A DNA stretch of 64,000 nt, taken from positions 18,135,191-18,199,190 of the forward strand of contig NC_088300.1 in NCBI RefSeq assembly GCF_032854445.1, read 5' to 3'. The translations under genes were made by a program, and so were the position numbers. Numbering within the stretch: position 1 is the first letter of the stretch; the number at the start of each line of letters is the position of its first letter. This DNA comes from Liolophura sinensis. Lineage: Eukaryota > Mollusca > Polyplacophora > Chitonida > Chitonidae. Of this stretch, positions 24,001 to 40,828 are shown in pieces. The notes beneath the pieces are model-generated. The model was not told the DNA's origin. It did no database searches and was given only the letters and a program-made list of their open reading frames with translations.

Positions 24001-27000
24001 ACTTTCCTGCTATAAATTTCTCCAAAATATGACAGTGCATACCGATACAGAGTGTATGTAGGTTGTGTTGTGTGATACATTGTGTGCATGTAGTTTTTTT
24101 TTCTTCAATTCAACCCCTGACTGTTTTGTACTGTTCAGAACATGTACTGCTGGGATCATATGCCCTGTGCAGGTTTTGACATTTGCTGTACCAGTATGCT
24201 TCGTGGTGTTGAGATCTGGAGCTGTTCTATTAACCGTGTTTTATTCAGAGCAGAATTGTATGCTCGACATCTATGTGTCGCAGGTTTGAACATGTACAAT
24301 GTGCTCTGTGGTGTGCAGATTAGAAGCTACACATATGCTTTAAGGTCTGTTTTCTTCAAACCCGAACATTTGTATGCTCTCTATCATGCAGGTTAACGCT
24401 GACAGTATGCTCTGTATCATTCTGATCTTAACATCTACAGTATGGTCACCATCATTCAGGCCTTAACATCTACAGTATGCTCACCATCATTCAGGCCTTA
24501 AAATCTACAGCATGATCTCTTTCATTCAGGCCTTAACATCTACAGTATGCTCACCATCATTCAGGCCTTAACGTCTACAGTATGCTCACCATCATCCAGG
24601 CCTTAACATCTACAGTATGCTCACCATCATTCAGGCCTTATCATCAACAGTATGCTCTGTATCATTCAGGCCTTAACATCTACAGTATGCTCTGTATCAT
24701 TCAGGTCTTTACATCTACAGTATGCTCTGTATCATTCAGGCCTTAATATCTACAGTATGCTCTGTATCACTCAGGTCTTTGCATCTACAGTATTCTTTCT
24801 GTCATTCAGTCCTTAACATCGACAATATGCTCACCATCATTAAGGTCTTAACATCGACAGTATGCTCACCATCATAAAGGTCTTAACATCAACAGTACGC
24901 TCACCATCATTCAGGTTTTACAATCCACAGTGTGCTCTCTCATGATTCAGACCTTAATATCTGCAGTGTGTTCTCTATCATTCAGGTCTTAACATCTACA
25001 TTCTGATCTCTTTCATTCTGCAGATGTTAACATCTACAGTATGCTCTCATGCATGGCATAGTCTACGGTATGCTGTCTATTGTTCAGGTCTTAATATCTA
25101 GGTCTTCATATCTACTATATGCTCTCTGTCATGCTGGTCTTCATGTCTACAGTATGCTCTCTGTCATGCAGGTCTTCATGTCTACAGTATGCTCTCTGTC
25201 ATGCAGGTCTTCATGTCTACAGTATGCTCTCTGTCATGCAGATCTTCATGTCTACTGTATGCTCTCTGTCATGCAGGTCTTAATGCCTACTATGTGCTCT
25301 CTGGCATGCAGGTCTTCATGTCTACTGTATGCTCTTTGTCATGCATCTACAGTATTCTTTCTATCATTCAGTCCTTAACATCAACAATATGCTCACCATC
25401 ATTAAGGTCTTAACATTGACAGTATGCTCACCATCATTAAGGTCTTAACATCTACAGTACGCTCACCATCATTCAGGTTTTACCATCCACAGTGTGCTCT
25501 CTCATGATTCAGACCTTAATATCTGCGGTGTGTTCTCTATCATTCAGGTCTTAACATCTACATTCTGATCTCTTTCATTCTGCAGATGTTAACATCTACA
25601 GTATGCTCTCATGCATGGCTTAGTCTACGGTATGCTGTCTATTGTTCAGGTTTTAATATTTACTGAACAGCATGGTGTCTATCGGGACATGGAGGTCTTC
25701 ATGATTACTGTATGCTCTCTGTCATGCAGGTCTTCATGTCTACAGTATGCTCTCTGTCATGCAGGTCTTCATGTCTACTGTATGCACTGTCATGCAGGTC
25801 TTCATGTCTACTGTATGCTCTCTGTCATGCAGGTCTTCATGTCTACTGTATGCTCTCTGTCATGCAGGTCTTCATGTCTACTGTATGCTTTTTGTCATGC
25901 AGGTCTTCATGTCTACATTATGTCTCTGTCCTGCAGGTCTTTATGTCTGCTGTATGCTCTCTGTCCTGCAGGTCTTCATGTCTACTGTATGCTCTCTGTC
26001 ACGCAGTTCTTCATGTCTACTGTATGCTCTCTGTCACGCAGGTCTTCATGTCTACTGTATGCTCTCTGTCCTGCAGGTCTTCATGTCTACTGTATGCTCT
26101 GTCATGCAGGTCTTCATGTCTACTGTATGCTCTCTGTCACGCAGTTCTTCATGTCTACTGTATGCTCTCTGTCCTGCAGGTCTTCAAGTCTACTGTATGC
26201 TCTGTGTCACGCAGTTCTTCATGTCTACTGTATGCTCTCTGTCATGCAGGTCTTCAAGTCTACTGTATGCTCTCTGTCCTGCAGGTCTTAATGTCTACAG
26301 TATGTCTCTGTCGTGCAGGTCTTCATGTCTACTGTATGCTCTCTGTCATGCAGGTCTTCATGTCTACTGTATGCTCTCTGTCATGCAGGTCTTCATGTCT
26401 ACTGTATGCTCTCTGTCACACAGGTCTTCATGTCTACTGTATGCTCTCTGTCATGCAGTTCTTCATGTCTACTGTATGCTCTCTGTCCTGCAGGTCTTCA
26501 TATCTACTGTATGCTCTCTGTCCTGCAGGTCTTAATGTCTACAGTATGCTCTCTGTCCTGCAGGTCTTCATGTCTACTGTATGCTCTCTGTCATGCAGTT
26601 CTTCATGTCTACTGTATGCTCTCTGTCATGAAGTTCTTCATGTCTACTGTATGCTCTCTCTCCTACAGGTCTTAATGTCTACTGTATGCTCTCTGTCCTG
26701 CAGGTCTTCATGTCTACTGTATGCTCTCTGTCATGCAGTTCTTCATGTCTACTGTATGCTCTCTGTCCTGCAGGTCTTCATGTCTACTGTATGCTCTCTG
26801 TCCTGCAGGTCTTCATGTCTACTGTGTGCTCTCTGTCCTGCAGGTCTTCATGTCTACTGTATGCTCTCTGTCCTGCAGGTCTTCATGTCTACTGTATGCT
26901 CTCTGTCCTGCAGGTCTTCATGTCTACTGTATGCTCTCTGTCCTGCAGGTCTTCATGTCTACTGTATGCTCTCTGTCCTGCAGGTCTTCATGTCTACTGT

Positions 27001-27274
27001 ATGCTCTGTCATGCAGGTCTTCATGTCTACAGTATGCTCTCTGTCCTGCAGGTCTTCATGTCTACTGTATGCTCTCTGTCATGCAGGTCTTAATGTCTAC
27101 AGTATGCTGAAGCACGAGAGCCTGGTGCTGACCTTGGCCGCTGTGGAGAAAATTGAGAATCGGCTGCTGTACTTGATGCACTCAAGCGCCGCAGACAGAA
27201 AGTACACCACCACTTGGATGTTGAAGGAAGAGGAGTGGGAACCGAATTATTTCAAGGATCAGGTCACCTGGTGA
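12029..27274 (+). CDS. MRPL4: Mitochondrial ribosomal protein L4 (uL4m), 10 coding exons, 327 aa
   Basis: uL4m is an early-binding protein of the mitochondrial large ribosomal subunit whose extended loop lines the exit tunnel. Coding exons are 12029-12109, 12346-12412, 13741-13927, 15813-15864, 16187-16304, 17044-17150, 17563-17613, 18611-18669, 19329-19402 and 27087-27274. They total 984 nt, all phases agree, and the product is close to the human length of 311 aa. Exon 1 encodes a basic, acid-free leader ([19 protein letters not shown]) typical of a mitochondrial presequence. The uL4 loop signature [19 protein letters not shown] is at residues 142-160, followed by GPRGP and the conserved LVALSVKLA-type core. 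The motif [16 protein letters not shown] starts exon 10 at residue 266. LHPDVFA at about 102-108 is typical of the mitochondrial branch. Introns 3 and 9 carry large tandem arrays; intron 9 is 7.7 kb and its 35-bp array abuts exon 10. The C-terminal tail ([15 protein letters not shown]) is lineage-specific. Confidence 0.96.
13239..13376 (-). mobile_element. SINE family 1, antisense, 5'-truncated
   Basis: The body matches well: TTTTACGCCGTACTCAAGAA, CGACGGCGGCCAGCAGTATG and CCGCAGGTTGCTGTC. The head is absent. It lies in MRPL4 intron 2. Confidence 0.8.
13479..13701. mobile_element. MITE family A, copy 1 (223 bp), terminal inverted repeats
   Basis: The left end TACCCTAAATGACCATAAAG pairs with the right end, whose reverse complement is TACCTTAAATGACCTAAAGT. 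The interior carries GATTCTGAGAGTTTGG, GGGATGATATTCCACTGGAA and TTTGCCTCTAAAAATACACT. It lies in MRPL4 intron 2 and ends 39 bp before exon 3. The TA at both ends suits a TA target duplication as in Tc1/mariner-type elements (inference). Confidence 0.8.
14470..15597. repeat. Tandem array, unit about 66 bp, about 17 copies, MRPL4 intron 3
   Basis: Units contain the block TTTTTAGAGTCTTTGTGGCA followed by GTAAAGTGATCAACATGTCC and a variable end (CTTGTAGG, CTTGCAGG, TTGCATGA). The unit is 66 bp in the well-conserved core (about 14690-15140) and drifts by small indels elsewhere. Because 66 is divisible by 3, the minus strand stays open over 14455-15120 with a 22-residue periodic peptide containing [16 protein letters not shown]. 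The array lies wholly inside intron 3 and the antisense frame has no start-exon or splice context, so it is called a repeat and not a gene. In the plus sense many units end in pyrimidine-rich sequence plus TAG/CAG, resembling 3' splice sites. Confidence 0.9.
16838..17013 (+). mobile_element. SINE family 1, diverged sense copy
   Basis: A degraded head (GTTCAATGCCAGCTCA) is followed by CCAACATAATGCTGGCAGTC, TATAAATGAAATATTCTTAA and the tail CAATCAGATAAATAA. It lies in MRPL4 intron 5, about 30 bp before exon 6. Confidence 0.65.
18911..19015 (-). mobile_element. SINE family 1, antisense fragment cluster
   Basis: The reversed tail and AAGAATATTTCACTTTATAA, then CAGCCAGCATTATGGTG, mark a partial copy in MRPL4 intron 8. 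Shorter sense (about 19045-19110) and antisense (about 19150-19205) fragments of the same body follow it. Confidence 0.7.
19683..19905. mobile_element. MITE family A, copy 2 (223 bp)
   Basis: It matches copy 1 in length and interior: GGGATGATATTCAACTGGAA, TTTGCCTCTAAAAATGCACT and TGTGGACGAAATTTGAGGTC. It is at the 5' side of the 102/103-bp array in MRPL4 intron 9. Confidence 0.8.
19984..23768. repeat. Tandem array, 102/103-bp unit, about 37 copies, MRPL4 intron 9
   Basis: The unit contains GTGCCAGTCAGAGCATGTAC, then CTCTCTGCTTTATTCTGGGT, a TATGTATG or AAGTATGG variant, then TATACACTTTATAATAGTGC and TGTGTATGCCCTGG or TGTCTGTATGCCCTAG. Copies differ mainly by GGTTG versus GGTTTG, which gives 102 or 103 bp. 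Runs of the 102-bp form keep one plus frame open, for example 21616-22275 (219 codons). These periodic, cysteine- and tyrosine-rich frames have no relation to a known protein and sit in an intron, so they are not annotated as genes. About ten units carry GGTAAGT and the rest mostly GGTATGT, both donor-like. A MITE copy ends about 80 bp upstream of the array. Confidence 0.95.
24782..25098. repeat. 317-bp segment duplicated within the 35-bp array, copy 1
   Basis: This segment and 25344-25660 share the same order of diverged units, beginning GCATCTACAGTATTCTTTCT and ending CTGTCTATTGTTCAGG. They differ at only a handful of positions. The shared order of private variants shows a block duplication inside the array and not independent unit spread. 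Confidence 0.85.
25344..25660. repeat. 317-bp segment duplicated within the 35-bp array, copy 2
   Basis: This is the second copy of the block at 24782-25098. It shares its unusual units, including CATTCTGATCTCTTTCATTC and TGCATGGC(T/A)TAGTCTACGG. It lies between a short run of young units (25100-25343) and the long homogeneous run that starts near 25690. Confidence 0.85.
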
Positions 27275-27435
27275 CCATGTTTACTGGGATCGCGAAAAAC
27301 TGTGGAGTGTAAACTTAAGTAGATATGAAAGTCTGAGTACTGATTGTGGAGTGACTTTAATACAAATACATGTAGAAGTCAGAGTTTATCATAGCCTTTG
27401 ATTTTAGTTTAACAGGAATCCACAAGTGCGGGCAG

Positions 27436-27692
27436 GGGCAGAGGTGGTTAGCGTGCTAGCACGGCAGTGACCTAAGAGCCTTTCACCAATGTGATCTCTG
27501 TGACTTCAAGTCCTGCTCATGATGGCTTCCTCTCAGGTTGTAAGTGGGAATGTCTGACAGCAACCTGCGGAAGATCATGGGTTTCCCCCGGACGCTGCCC
27601 AATTTCCTCCCACCATAATTCTGGCGGCTGTCGTACAAGTGAAATTTTCTTGAGTATAACATAAAAAAACAATCAGATAAATAGTGTGAGCT
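27436..27692 (+). mobile_element. tRNA-derived SINE (family 1), near full length, sense copy
   Basis: The 5' part has a tRNA-like pol III promoter: an A-box-like GGTGGTTAGCGTG and a B-box-like GACTTCAAGTCC. The body carries AACCTGCGGAAGATCATGGG, TTTCCTCCCACCATAATTC and GTGAAATTTTCTTGAGTATA. The A-rich 3' tail is CAATCAGATAAATA. It lies about 160 bp after the MRPL4 stop, so it may sit in or just beyond the 3' UTR. This is the best sense-strand reference copy in the window. Confidence 0.85.
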
Positions 27693-30600
27693 TAGTTGCT
27701 GCACTGTGTCAGGAACTTTGAGGGTACGGTAGCTTGGGCCACATTTTACAAAAGTGTGCATCTCTCCATTACCACACACTTCCATTACAACATCTCTTGG
27801 TGTTATATAACATCACAGATTTCTCCCACATGCCAGTCCTCCAAGTATGTGTCCTTCATATCATTTTTATTACTGTGTTCTATTGAAGAACATTTCATAT
27901 AGTGCATGTGGACAGACATGTCCTCAAAAAATAACTGTTGTGATGTGGGAGAGGTGTTCTGAGATTTCTGCCATAAATATGCATTAAACTGTGGAGTAAG
28001 GTAATGTTAGATATGGAGGAAAATCCCTATTGTTTTTAGTGAAAATGTGCCCTTGACAAGGTGAAATGGTATCATCAGGTGCTGTCCCATTTACCTGTTC
28101 GCCACATTCTTTAATGCCATGGTCAAGCACTGAATTTTTCACTTCCCTGGAATTGTTCAGGTTTATGGGTGGAGCAAACCAGAATAAACCACCACCCATT
28201 AGCAGGTGCCCGACAAATGTCATGTCAAACTACGAACTTCATTATGAAATTATTCACCGTGCTTATCACCCACAGTGATTTTTCATGTTTTAAAACGCTG
28301 AGTAGTTATCTTCAAGTGACAAATTTTCCTAAACTTCATTTATTTAGAAGCCCACACCGTGATGACAAAGAAGCAGAGCACCCCTATGCAGTCATGAGTT
28401 TAAGTCATACCCAAGACTTTCAAACTGTAGTCTAAAAAAAACAGGCGAAGGTCTGGGTATATTGTGACTGGGTGCAGCCTTCAGCATTCCGTGTCTATGT
28501 ACGAATGTGTGCTTGGGTTTTAACGTATGCATGTGAATATTTTACATTATGCAGCAGTATGGTAGGAGGAAACAGATAGAGTCTGCGGTAAAGTCACAAC
28601 TTTCCCCAAGTTGCCAGTCATATGAGAACGAGGAGTCACGAGGTGTGTGTTTTCTGGTGGCAGAGCAAGACTATGCCGCAGTCTTCCTTGTGACCCAACC
28701 TGGGTTTGATCCCATGTTGCTCGAGTTCGTGGCGGACACTATAAGAATAATCAACACTATAAACATCACATCAAGTAAATCAGCCTGCTACAAACAAGCA
28801 CCACTATATTATTACCAAAATGATGTTGAACCCCAAGCTAACAAAGAAAGACATCCATTTTGAGGATTGAGGGGCGGGGGATTCTAATGCTGGGAAAATG
28901 CGGGGCATGCATCTCAAGAGAAATAGAGCACAAGTGCGAAGAGCCAATACTGAATTCTCACTAGAGTGTGACTTTATTCAGACAATGCAGATATAAAACT
29001 CTATACAGAACATCACAAGTCATCAGGGTTATATATACACTGCCCTCCTCTCACCAACAACAGTAAGATAAAACGTATATCTACATCGCCAAATTTCAGA
29101 TGAACACTGCCTCCAGCTACATAGAAGTAGTTAGCACACATTTACAACTGCACCAGCTCAAATAGCCAAGCCACAGTACTGGAGAATATTCACACAACAC
29201 ATCTTTCATACACCATAACAAACTTGAGGAATCATTTATGTGAAGCATCTGTATGCAACAAATTGTAATCTCTCATTAACTCAACCCACCCCATCCCTTC
29301 CCAGTTAAGTGTACAGAAAACTTTATAGCAAGCCAAAAACTTGAATCTACCCCCAAAATTGTAAACCTAGTTGCATTCACTATTAATTCAATACCCTCAT
29401 TTTGAAGATTTTAGACCTTGGGGACACCCTTCATGTGCAATTCTAACAGTAACTACTGCTAAGTGTTAGGGCTGGTCATCTGAATACACAAATGAGATTA
29501 TCATATAACAAAAACATGCATGAATTGTCACATTATTTTGATTTTCTGTAGAGACAAATTCAAGCTTTCTATATTATGGCGAAAAAATGCATAAAATGGC
29601 ATACTCAATCAGTTTAGGCTGTTATGTGTGACTCTCAAATGACATACAATATATCAGCAATTAAGTTTGCATGATTAGGTCTTTGTACACATATTTTGAT
29701 GTAATTGCTAGCCAGATATATGCCCAGATGTTATTGAACACCTAACTGATTCCATTCCTCACAAAACAAGGACAACACTGTGACATAATATACATCCATA
29801 TCCAATAATGTATAATGTACTTGTAAACACATGTTGACAGAAAGCAATGTTAAGCATGGCTGATACAAACAATGCCCAGATAACCAAGCCAAGTCACAGA
29901 CATGCACAGTCAATGCCTCATGGATGTGCTCATTAGTCTACGATTAAAAATTTGTCTTCGAGAAGCAAACACACTTTGCACTACCTTATACTACAGATGA
30001 TATGCTGATCAGATCATACAAATGAATGTACATGAACATGTGATAAATTTCTACAAACTAAAACCAACAGTGTAAAATTCCCCCCCCCCCCCCAAAAAAA
30101 AGCAATTAACAAAGGCATATTGGTGTTATTTTTTTTTCAAAATGTGAAGTCACTTGATGTTCAAACAAGCTAGCTTGCATTACATGGGGATTCAAGTCAC
30201 ATTAGAGTACAAAGAAAACAGGGTGCACCAAAGGCCATTAAAGACAAATGCCTGTAAAAAGAAATTTTACAAAATTACAGCAAACAGCAGTCTACCAAAG
30301 ATTATACCGGACATTTTTTTATGAAATATGAGAGAGCACATAAAATCATTAATGGCCTTAACGATTATACCCTGAACAAATTTCAGATTCTGAATTCACC
30401 AAACAAAAACAACTTCATATTAACAAGTAAAAAAAAGAACAGCAGTAAAATAACATTTAGTAAATGTATTCTTGAATACAAAACAAACATTTCAAATGAA
30501 ACTAACCAAAATCAATACAAAGTAACATGGGGATCCAAAAGCATGATTTTTCTCAAGCAGAGATGTTCTTCAAGTTCCATGAATCACCAAACTTTTTTGC

Positions 30601-30764
30601 ACAACTTCAGAAAATTCCAATACTGACATTACCACACTTTGTGCCATTTTCATCTTGAAATGAAGGGGTATTTCTAATACCATGGGGTTTACTTACTTGC
30701 TATTTGTGCTGAGTTGCAGCTTTTTGAAAAATGACACCCAATAATACAGATGAAAGTTATTTGC

Positions 30765-30966
30765 CCTCAAAATTCACCTGAAAAAGTGCACTTCTAGAGG
30801 CTAAGTCATAATATACTTAGTTTTGGTACTGAAACAATTTTTCCAGTATGATATCCTACCTTCTAAAAAAAAATTCTCAGACGACCTTTCTACAGGTGAC
30901 AGAACTCTCAGAATCCAGCGAAATGAGTATCTTAGACACGGACGAAATTTTAGGACACACTACAGT
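30765..30966. mobile_element. MITE family A, inverted copy downstream of Rab4
   Basis: Read on the minus strand it has CCTAAAATTTCGTCCG, GATTCTGAGAGTTCTG, AGGATATCATACTGGAAAAA and GCCTCTAGAAGTGCACTTTT, in the order of the other copies. Confidence 0.65.
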
Positions 30967-32087
30967 TACAATGGAAACAATGCAGTTTCGAGCTATAAGC
31001 CCCAGGTAGAAATTTGTCCGCAACATTTCCCCAAGAGATGAGCAGTATAATAAATAGCCTCCCCCACACAGAATAAACATCTGTCTCAAATCAATAAAAG
31101 GTCATATCGTCAATGTTAATCGCACTGTTCACATTGTAAACACAAAGATGCAAATCATAACTAATTCACTTGCTCAATATTCTCTGAAAATGAAAAGGTG
31201 TCTGACGTTTTTGAAACAATGACATCAAATAAATCTCACAAAAGTTAAGACATGAAATGGAAAAAAAAAATCGAAGTCTTAAACAGTAAACTAGATCACA
31301 ATGAAGTCCACGAAGGCTTGGTATATATGTATATATATTACAATCAATATAATGTTTGCTATGGTGTATATCAAGCCAGTAACAAGCCTGTATTATAATG
31401 CAAAAAGTGTTTGCCCAGTTACTATAATACAACATGTCACATGAGATGGTATATTACAGCTATGTACATAGACAGATGCAAAGCCTAGCACAGCAGACTG
31501 GGGTCCCAGGCCAACAGCTACCCAGGCTCAGCTGTTCACTGCTTGAATCCTTCTCATAATCACACAGGTTAAACTTTTGAGTTAGTGTCACCATTAATAC
31601 ATGACTACAACCATGATACAGAGCCTGCTCAAATGAAACGACAGTAAGCTATGCATAGCAAACCATATGAAATTAACCCTGCCTTCAGATAATGGAGTAT
31701 AGTATATAAAAGTTGCCCTAAACTTCTTTCTTCTACATGTCAGAACAAGTCTGAACTTTCAAAAATAAATAAAAGTAGGTACAACACAAAGGTATACATA
31801 AATGGAATGTTAACTTAAAGTTAAAGCAGTGCATTAAGAAGTGTTTCTGCTGAAAATGACCGCAGCAGTGTACAGCTTCCCCTGGGCAGAGACTGGTGCC
31901 ATCCCCCCCAGCGCCTGGGTCTCTGTGTAATATAAGTACAGTCCTACCAATGCTAGGTTACAGCAGCAAGGCTCACACCTGCTGTGCGCTTATGTACAAA
32001 GTTCACACTGAACAGTGAAGAATCTGCCTGTCATCCTGTCAGCTCCCTCATCCAGCCTTCGCCTACACTCAAACCCTGAACACGATG

Positions 32088-38311
<6,224 letters not shown>

Positions 38312-39561
38312 TTTGATAAAACGAAGATAAACCAAACATCAAATCCCTTCCGTCAACCATGGACTACGCAAGATGGCGACACAAGTATCACAAAGGGCGA
38401 TAACTCATGTATGAACTTGGCCTTGGCTCCCCACAGAACTGCACGATAACCCAATAAGAATATACAATGACATCACCTATGAATACCTGCACATGACGAA
38501 AGATGAACACTGCTATATATTCATGGCCTTGGACCATCAGAAGTATTTCAGGATTCACAGAAGAGTGTGTCTTGAAACAGCAACAACCGGTCCGCATATG
38601 CTGTTCCCTAATTATAAACAAAATCATATAGCTATACATGTATACGCAGATGTACTTGCAGGCTGTGGTTAAGAAGTCAAAATTCCGATGGACAAATAGT
38701 ATCAGTATTAAAATTGTAAGCTAATTTAGGGTACATAAAAACATACTGATATACATTTAATGTCGAAGTTGAGAAAATCCACGTCACATATGCATGAGTT
38801 CGAATCCGACAATGTTACGTAGGCCTATGGTACTTACATTAATTTTATCCCCCACCCCGGGGATTGGTAGCATTTCTTATGTCCACATATTTCTGTAATA
38901 GTTCGTTACTGACAACCAAGTTATTCATCAGTCAGTACATTCGCACTGAATAGAACAACCATTCAGCCAATAATTAAAAAGTTAAATCCAGATATTTAGC
39001 AAATTTGATCGCGTTCTGAAGCCATGCTCAGATAGAGTATGGGCGATTAAACTATGTCATTCATATGTATCTTTTGCACGTATATGTGGTTACATTTATT
39101 TTCTAATTTATTATATGCTGATAATCGCCAATGTAAGTTACAAATGTTTTAAATGGCTTTCACACTGATTACAAATTAAATCTCTGCGATGACTGTTTCA
39201 CACTAACATGTGACTTTTTTATCGTTTCTAATTTATCATATGGCAGTGCGGATCGATCGATGAGGACATGGCGGTTTTTGGACGCACAAGTCAGGTCCTG
39301 TCTGTGAGGAGGTTGGTCGCAGTGTACATGTATACATACTTTATGTTTCCAGCTGAGTGCTTATGTACAGCATAGTCTCAATATACAGGCACTGTAAAGC
39401 ACTCAACACGCGTGCTCCTTGACAAACCCTCTTACACTGGTATGTACATGTACAATAGCGCCGACCCCATTCAGCTTATCCTGATAAGTGTAGAGCTTGG
39501 TCACTTAATATGCTTACTGCCAGAATAGTCCTAATGCCATTTGGCAGCCAACGTCTTGTGA

Positions 39562-39711
39562 GAAGATCTATATCGAAAGACCGACAAGCTGCGATCGAAG
39601 AAATGTGAACAGAAAGAGGTGTTCAGAAGTGCAGAAGTGTTCAGCTCAGATACCGAACAGGAAGGAGTGTTACAGAGAACCTACAAGGGCATCAAAGGAA
39701 CATTTACTCAG
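39562..39711 (+). other. Candidate non-coding first exon of the 325-aa gene
   Basis: A consensus donor CTCAG/GTGAGA ends this segment at 39711, and a good acceptor (TATGTTTCAG) ends at 40760, just before the 325-codon ORF. One frame is open from 39562 to the donor without an ATG, and would continue through the acceptor only to a TAA at 40806. It is therefore read as a leader exon. The 5' boundary is unknown. Confidence 0.4.
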
Positions 39712-40828
39712 GTGAGAGACGGTATTTACCTGAGGAATAAAAGATGGGACTGCCTGTATATTGTTGGTGTGAACGCCCGGGACATCGACCAACTTGTACA
39801 TATAGCAAATTCCAATCATTATATGTGCATTGATATATATTGAATATACCTTGACGTTTGTCACACAGTTTCTGTTGATATATTTCATACATTACAGACA
39901 TAAATGTTTTAATGTGCTACTATATACTTGCATTTTAATGAATATAATGTAATGCCGATGAGTGTCGGCAAAATTGTTTTATTTATATATTCAAGTTACA
40001 TACTACACGACTGAGTGTTACATGCATATGATTATGAAACTGATATATATCCATAATATATTTAAAGGGTTTATAAGTATATGATAAAGACTGTTGTTAG
40101 TCGATTGTAATCAAAACATCAAAACATTAGTCTGATCAAAATCGATCTAGTATAATATTTCATTTGCTGATATTTGGTAGAAGTTTTCTTCGACGACCAG
40201 TGCATATGCTTTAAAGGTCTTTACTAAATATTGCCAAGAGAACTGGCACGGACAAAGTGACATTTTCATTATATTTCATAGACCACCCCTAATTATTATG
40301 GCCTGTATATAACAACAAACTAGGTGAAATTTTCTTCAGTATGAGAGTTAAGTATGTACATGCTATGACCAGAACTGGGATACTATCGCAAACTTAATCA
40401 CCAGGTGACAGCTTAGCTAGTTCTATTATCAGCATGCAATGCGTTTAAAATTGTTACGAGGGGACTTGGTTGGTTTTTACAAAGAGGTTTGTAAGCATAA
40501 ACGTCTTGATGGATTAACCAGGCGAATGTAACAATAGAAACTGACAATGTAAACGCTCTTTTATGGAATTAAGGGTCTGCGATCTGGCTTCAAAAATATC
40601 TTAAACATTACTAATATAGCGTTTTCAAATGCAGAACACTAGCCAAGCTATCGGGCGCTACGTTAGTATATGGTATAGTTTTAAGTACGCAGAATACTCG
40701 GACTAAGTACTTGTGTTAAGTAACTATCAATCATTTACGTTCGTCTCTGATATGTTTCAGGTCAACAACGAAAGGAAAAATGTTAATGTAAACAAGTTTG
40801 TGTATTAAGGCAAAAATAGCTTGTCAAG

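Larger units (their letters stand above)
24390..27086. repeat. 35-bp tandem array copying the exon 10 splice junction of MRPL4
   Basis: The array has roughly 70 or more units of about 35 bp with a few 30-34-bp variants. Young units (25690-27086) read GTCTTCATGTCTACTGTATG, then CTCTCTGTCCTGCAG. Older, diverged units (24390-25690) read CCTTAACATCTACAGTATGC, then TCACCATCATTCAG. The true intron/exon boundary at 27086/27087 reads CTCTGTCATGCAG followed by GTCTTAATGTCTACAGTATG, so each unit is about 13 nt of intron plus 22 nt of exon 10. The period is not divisible by 3, so all three plus frames cycle through the same 35-residue peptide. All are almost free of stops from about 25700, and the frame of the real exon is open from 25712. 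Confidence 0.95.
27275..32087. other. Convergent MRPL4/Rab4 interval: 3' UTRs and repeats
   Basis: It contains the MRPL4 3' end, a sense SINE (27436-27692), a fragment resembling the SINE body near 28555-28620 and an inverted family A MITE (30765-30966). A 13-C run with poly(A) lies at about 30080-30100. Much of 29000-32087 may be a long Rab4 3' UTR; this is inference from the lack of other genes and a minus-strand AATAAA near 28971. No coding exon was found. Confidence 0.5.

Noticed and set aside
24390-27086. CRISPR-like array of 35-bp repeats
   Set aside because: The units are contiguous with no unique spacers, and the window is clearly eukaryotic.
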